Below, piece after piece: positions 6,176-6,274 of a stretch of 6,274 nucleotides of DNA. The DNA is from Hydrogenophaga sp. Its GTDB lineage: Bacteria; Pseudomonadota; Gammaproteobacteria; Burkholderiales; Burkholderiaceae_C. The stretch covers positions 1 to 6,274 of the forward strand of contig JAUXXN010000317.1 of assembly GCA_030684755.1 (NCBI GenBank). The letters run 5' to 3'. The first letter of the stretch is position 1, and each line of letters begins with the position of its first letter. A program made the translations under genes and the position numbers. The notes below the pieces were generated by a model. That model had not been told where the DNA came from and made no database searches. It was given only the letters and a program-made list of their open reading frames with translations.

Positions 6176-6274
6176 AGAGACGGTGATTCCTCCTGCGAGA
6201 CGCTCATGTCCGAGCGCAAGAATGTTCTTTGCAGCGTTCACATCACGGTCATGGACCGTTTCGCAAACACTGCA
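6155..6274 (-). mobile_element. IS200/IS605-family (IS1341-like) element, right end, partial
   Basis: The element enters from the right edge on the - strand. Its 3' end is recognised by the tnpB terminus followed at once by a right-end hairpin (TCACCG 6164-6169 paired with CGGTGA 6181-6186, 11-nt loop) and the closing sequence GGATGTCAA, a typical end for TnpB-only elements. I place the boundary at 6155 because the antitoxin-like frame is native up to 6154; the exact base is uncertain by one or two. These elements use subterminal hairpins rather than inverted terminal repeats and make no target duplication. The left end and any tnpA are outside the window. Confidence 0.8.
6164..6274 (-). CDS. 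tnpB: TnpB RNA-guided nuclease (IS605 OrfB), C-terminal 36 residues
   Basis: Read from the right edge, the last 36 codons give CSVCETVHDRDVNAAKNILA followed by a short tail LGHERLAGGITVSSGR and TGA at 6166-6164. CxxC is the second half of the zinc-finger in the TnpB C-terminal domain. HDRDVNAAKNI holds the third RuvC catalytic aspartate (the D of RDVNAA), the most recognisable signature of TnpB/OrfB. TnpB is an RNA-guided DNA endonuclease that cuts the empty donor site and so favours retention of the element. The residue after the second cysteine is E where G is common, a small deviation with no obvious consequence. The rest of the protein, including RuvC I and II, is beyond the window, so whether the gene is intact cannot be told. 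Confidence 0.9.
   Translation of the reverse strand, partial: CSVCETVHDRDVNAAKNILALGHERLAGGITVSSGR

Larger units (their letters stand above)
6135..6274 (-). ncRNA. Predicted omega/reRNA 3' part with guide (partial)
   Basis: TnpB omega RNAs overlap the 3' end of tnpB, run through the right-end hairpin and continue 16-20 nt into flanking DNA as the guide. Applying that rule, the scaffold covers 6274-6155 and the guide is the - strand of 6154-6135, beginning CGGCTTCCCGTTTTCC. The guide therefore lies in codons 53-59 of the interrupted HTH gene. The RNA itself is inferred from element structure; its 5' end is outside the window or within tnpB. Confidence 0.45.

Noticed and set aside
5965..6219. 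- strand frame of 84 codons ending antisense to the HTH gene
   Set aside because: It reads the IS right end in the wrong frame (SLQGGEDVN) and then runs antisense through the HTH gene. The true tnpB frame ends at 6164 with the HDRDVNAAKNI motif.
1..6274. CRISPR arrays, tRNA or rRNA genes, tandem repeats
   Set aside because: No regularly spaced repeats, no tRNA-like cloverleaf and no rRNA sequence were found on reading both strands.

Overview
The window is GC-rich, with dense, tightly packed genes of the kind seen in Betaproteobacteria. The codon use and family mix (GlxA-type regulator, 7TM-DISM diguanylate cyclase, AAA-like ATPase) would fit a Burkholderiales/Comamonadaceae chromosome. That placement is inferred from style, not from a marker gene.

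Layout. (1) Positions 1-1950, + strand: a three-gene cassette joined by two ATGA stop/start overlaps. It holds the C-terminal end of a DJ-1/PfpI-family enzyme, a complete glutathione S-transferase-like protein, and a complete GlxA-type regulator (DJ-1/PfpI domain plus AraC-type HTH). The layout suggests a small-molecule or electrophile detoxification operon that carries its own regulator. (2) Positions 1951-1995: a short convergent gap with a 7-bp-stem hairpin that can end transcription from both sides. (3) Positions 1996-3561, - strand: an AAA-ATPase-like / PD-(D/E)XK nuclease-family protein. Its 5' leader abuts a 3' remnant of another gene on the + strand (3609-3782), whose end resembles the C-terminus of AbiEii-type nucleotidyltransferases. 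(4) Positions 3911-5752, + strand: a membrane-bound diguanylate cyclase with signal peptide, periplasmic sensory domain, seven membrane helices, coiled coil and GGDEF domain with an RxxD I-site. (5) Positions 5753-5977: a 14-bp perfect hairpin, then an AT-rich control region with a good sigma-70-like promoter framed by two related palindromes. (6) Positions 5978-6175: the N-terminal two thirds or more of an Xre/HipB-like HTH protein, cut at codon 59 by (7) the right end of an IS200/IS605 (IS1341-like) element. The 3' end of that element's tnpB enters on the - strand and runs off the window.

The most interesting part is the right edge. A TnpB element has landed inside an apparent antitoxin/regulator gene. 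By the known logic of TnpB, the guide segment of its omega (re)RNA should therefore be the coding sequence of that gene's recognition-helix region. The hairpin at 5775-5812 ends in a sequence resembling this element's right end and may be a second, solo element end. Together with the AbiEii-like remnant and the ATPase/nuclease-fold gene, 1996-6274 looks like accessory DNA that has taken several insertions or deletions around a resident signalling gene.
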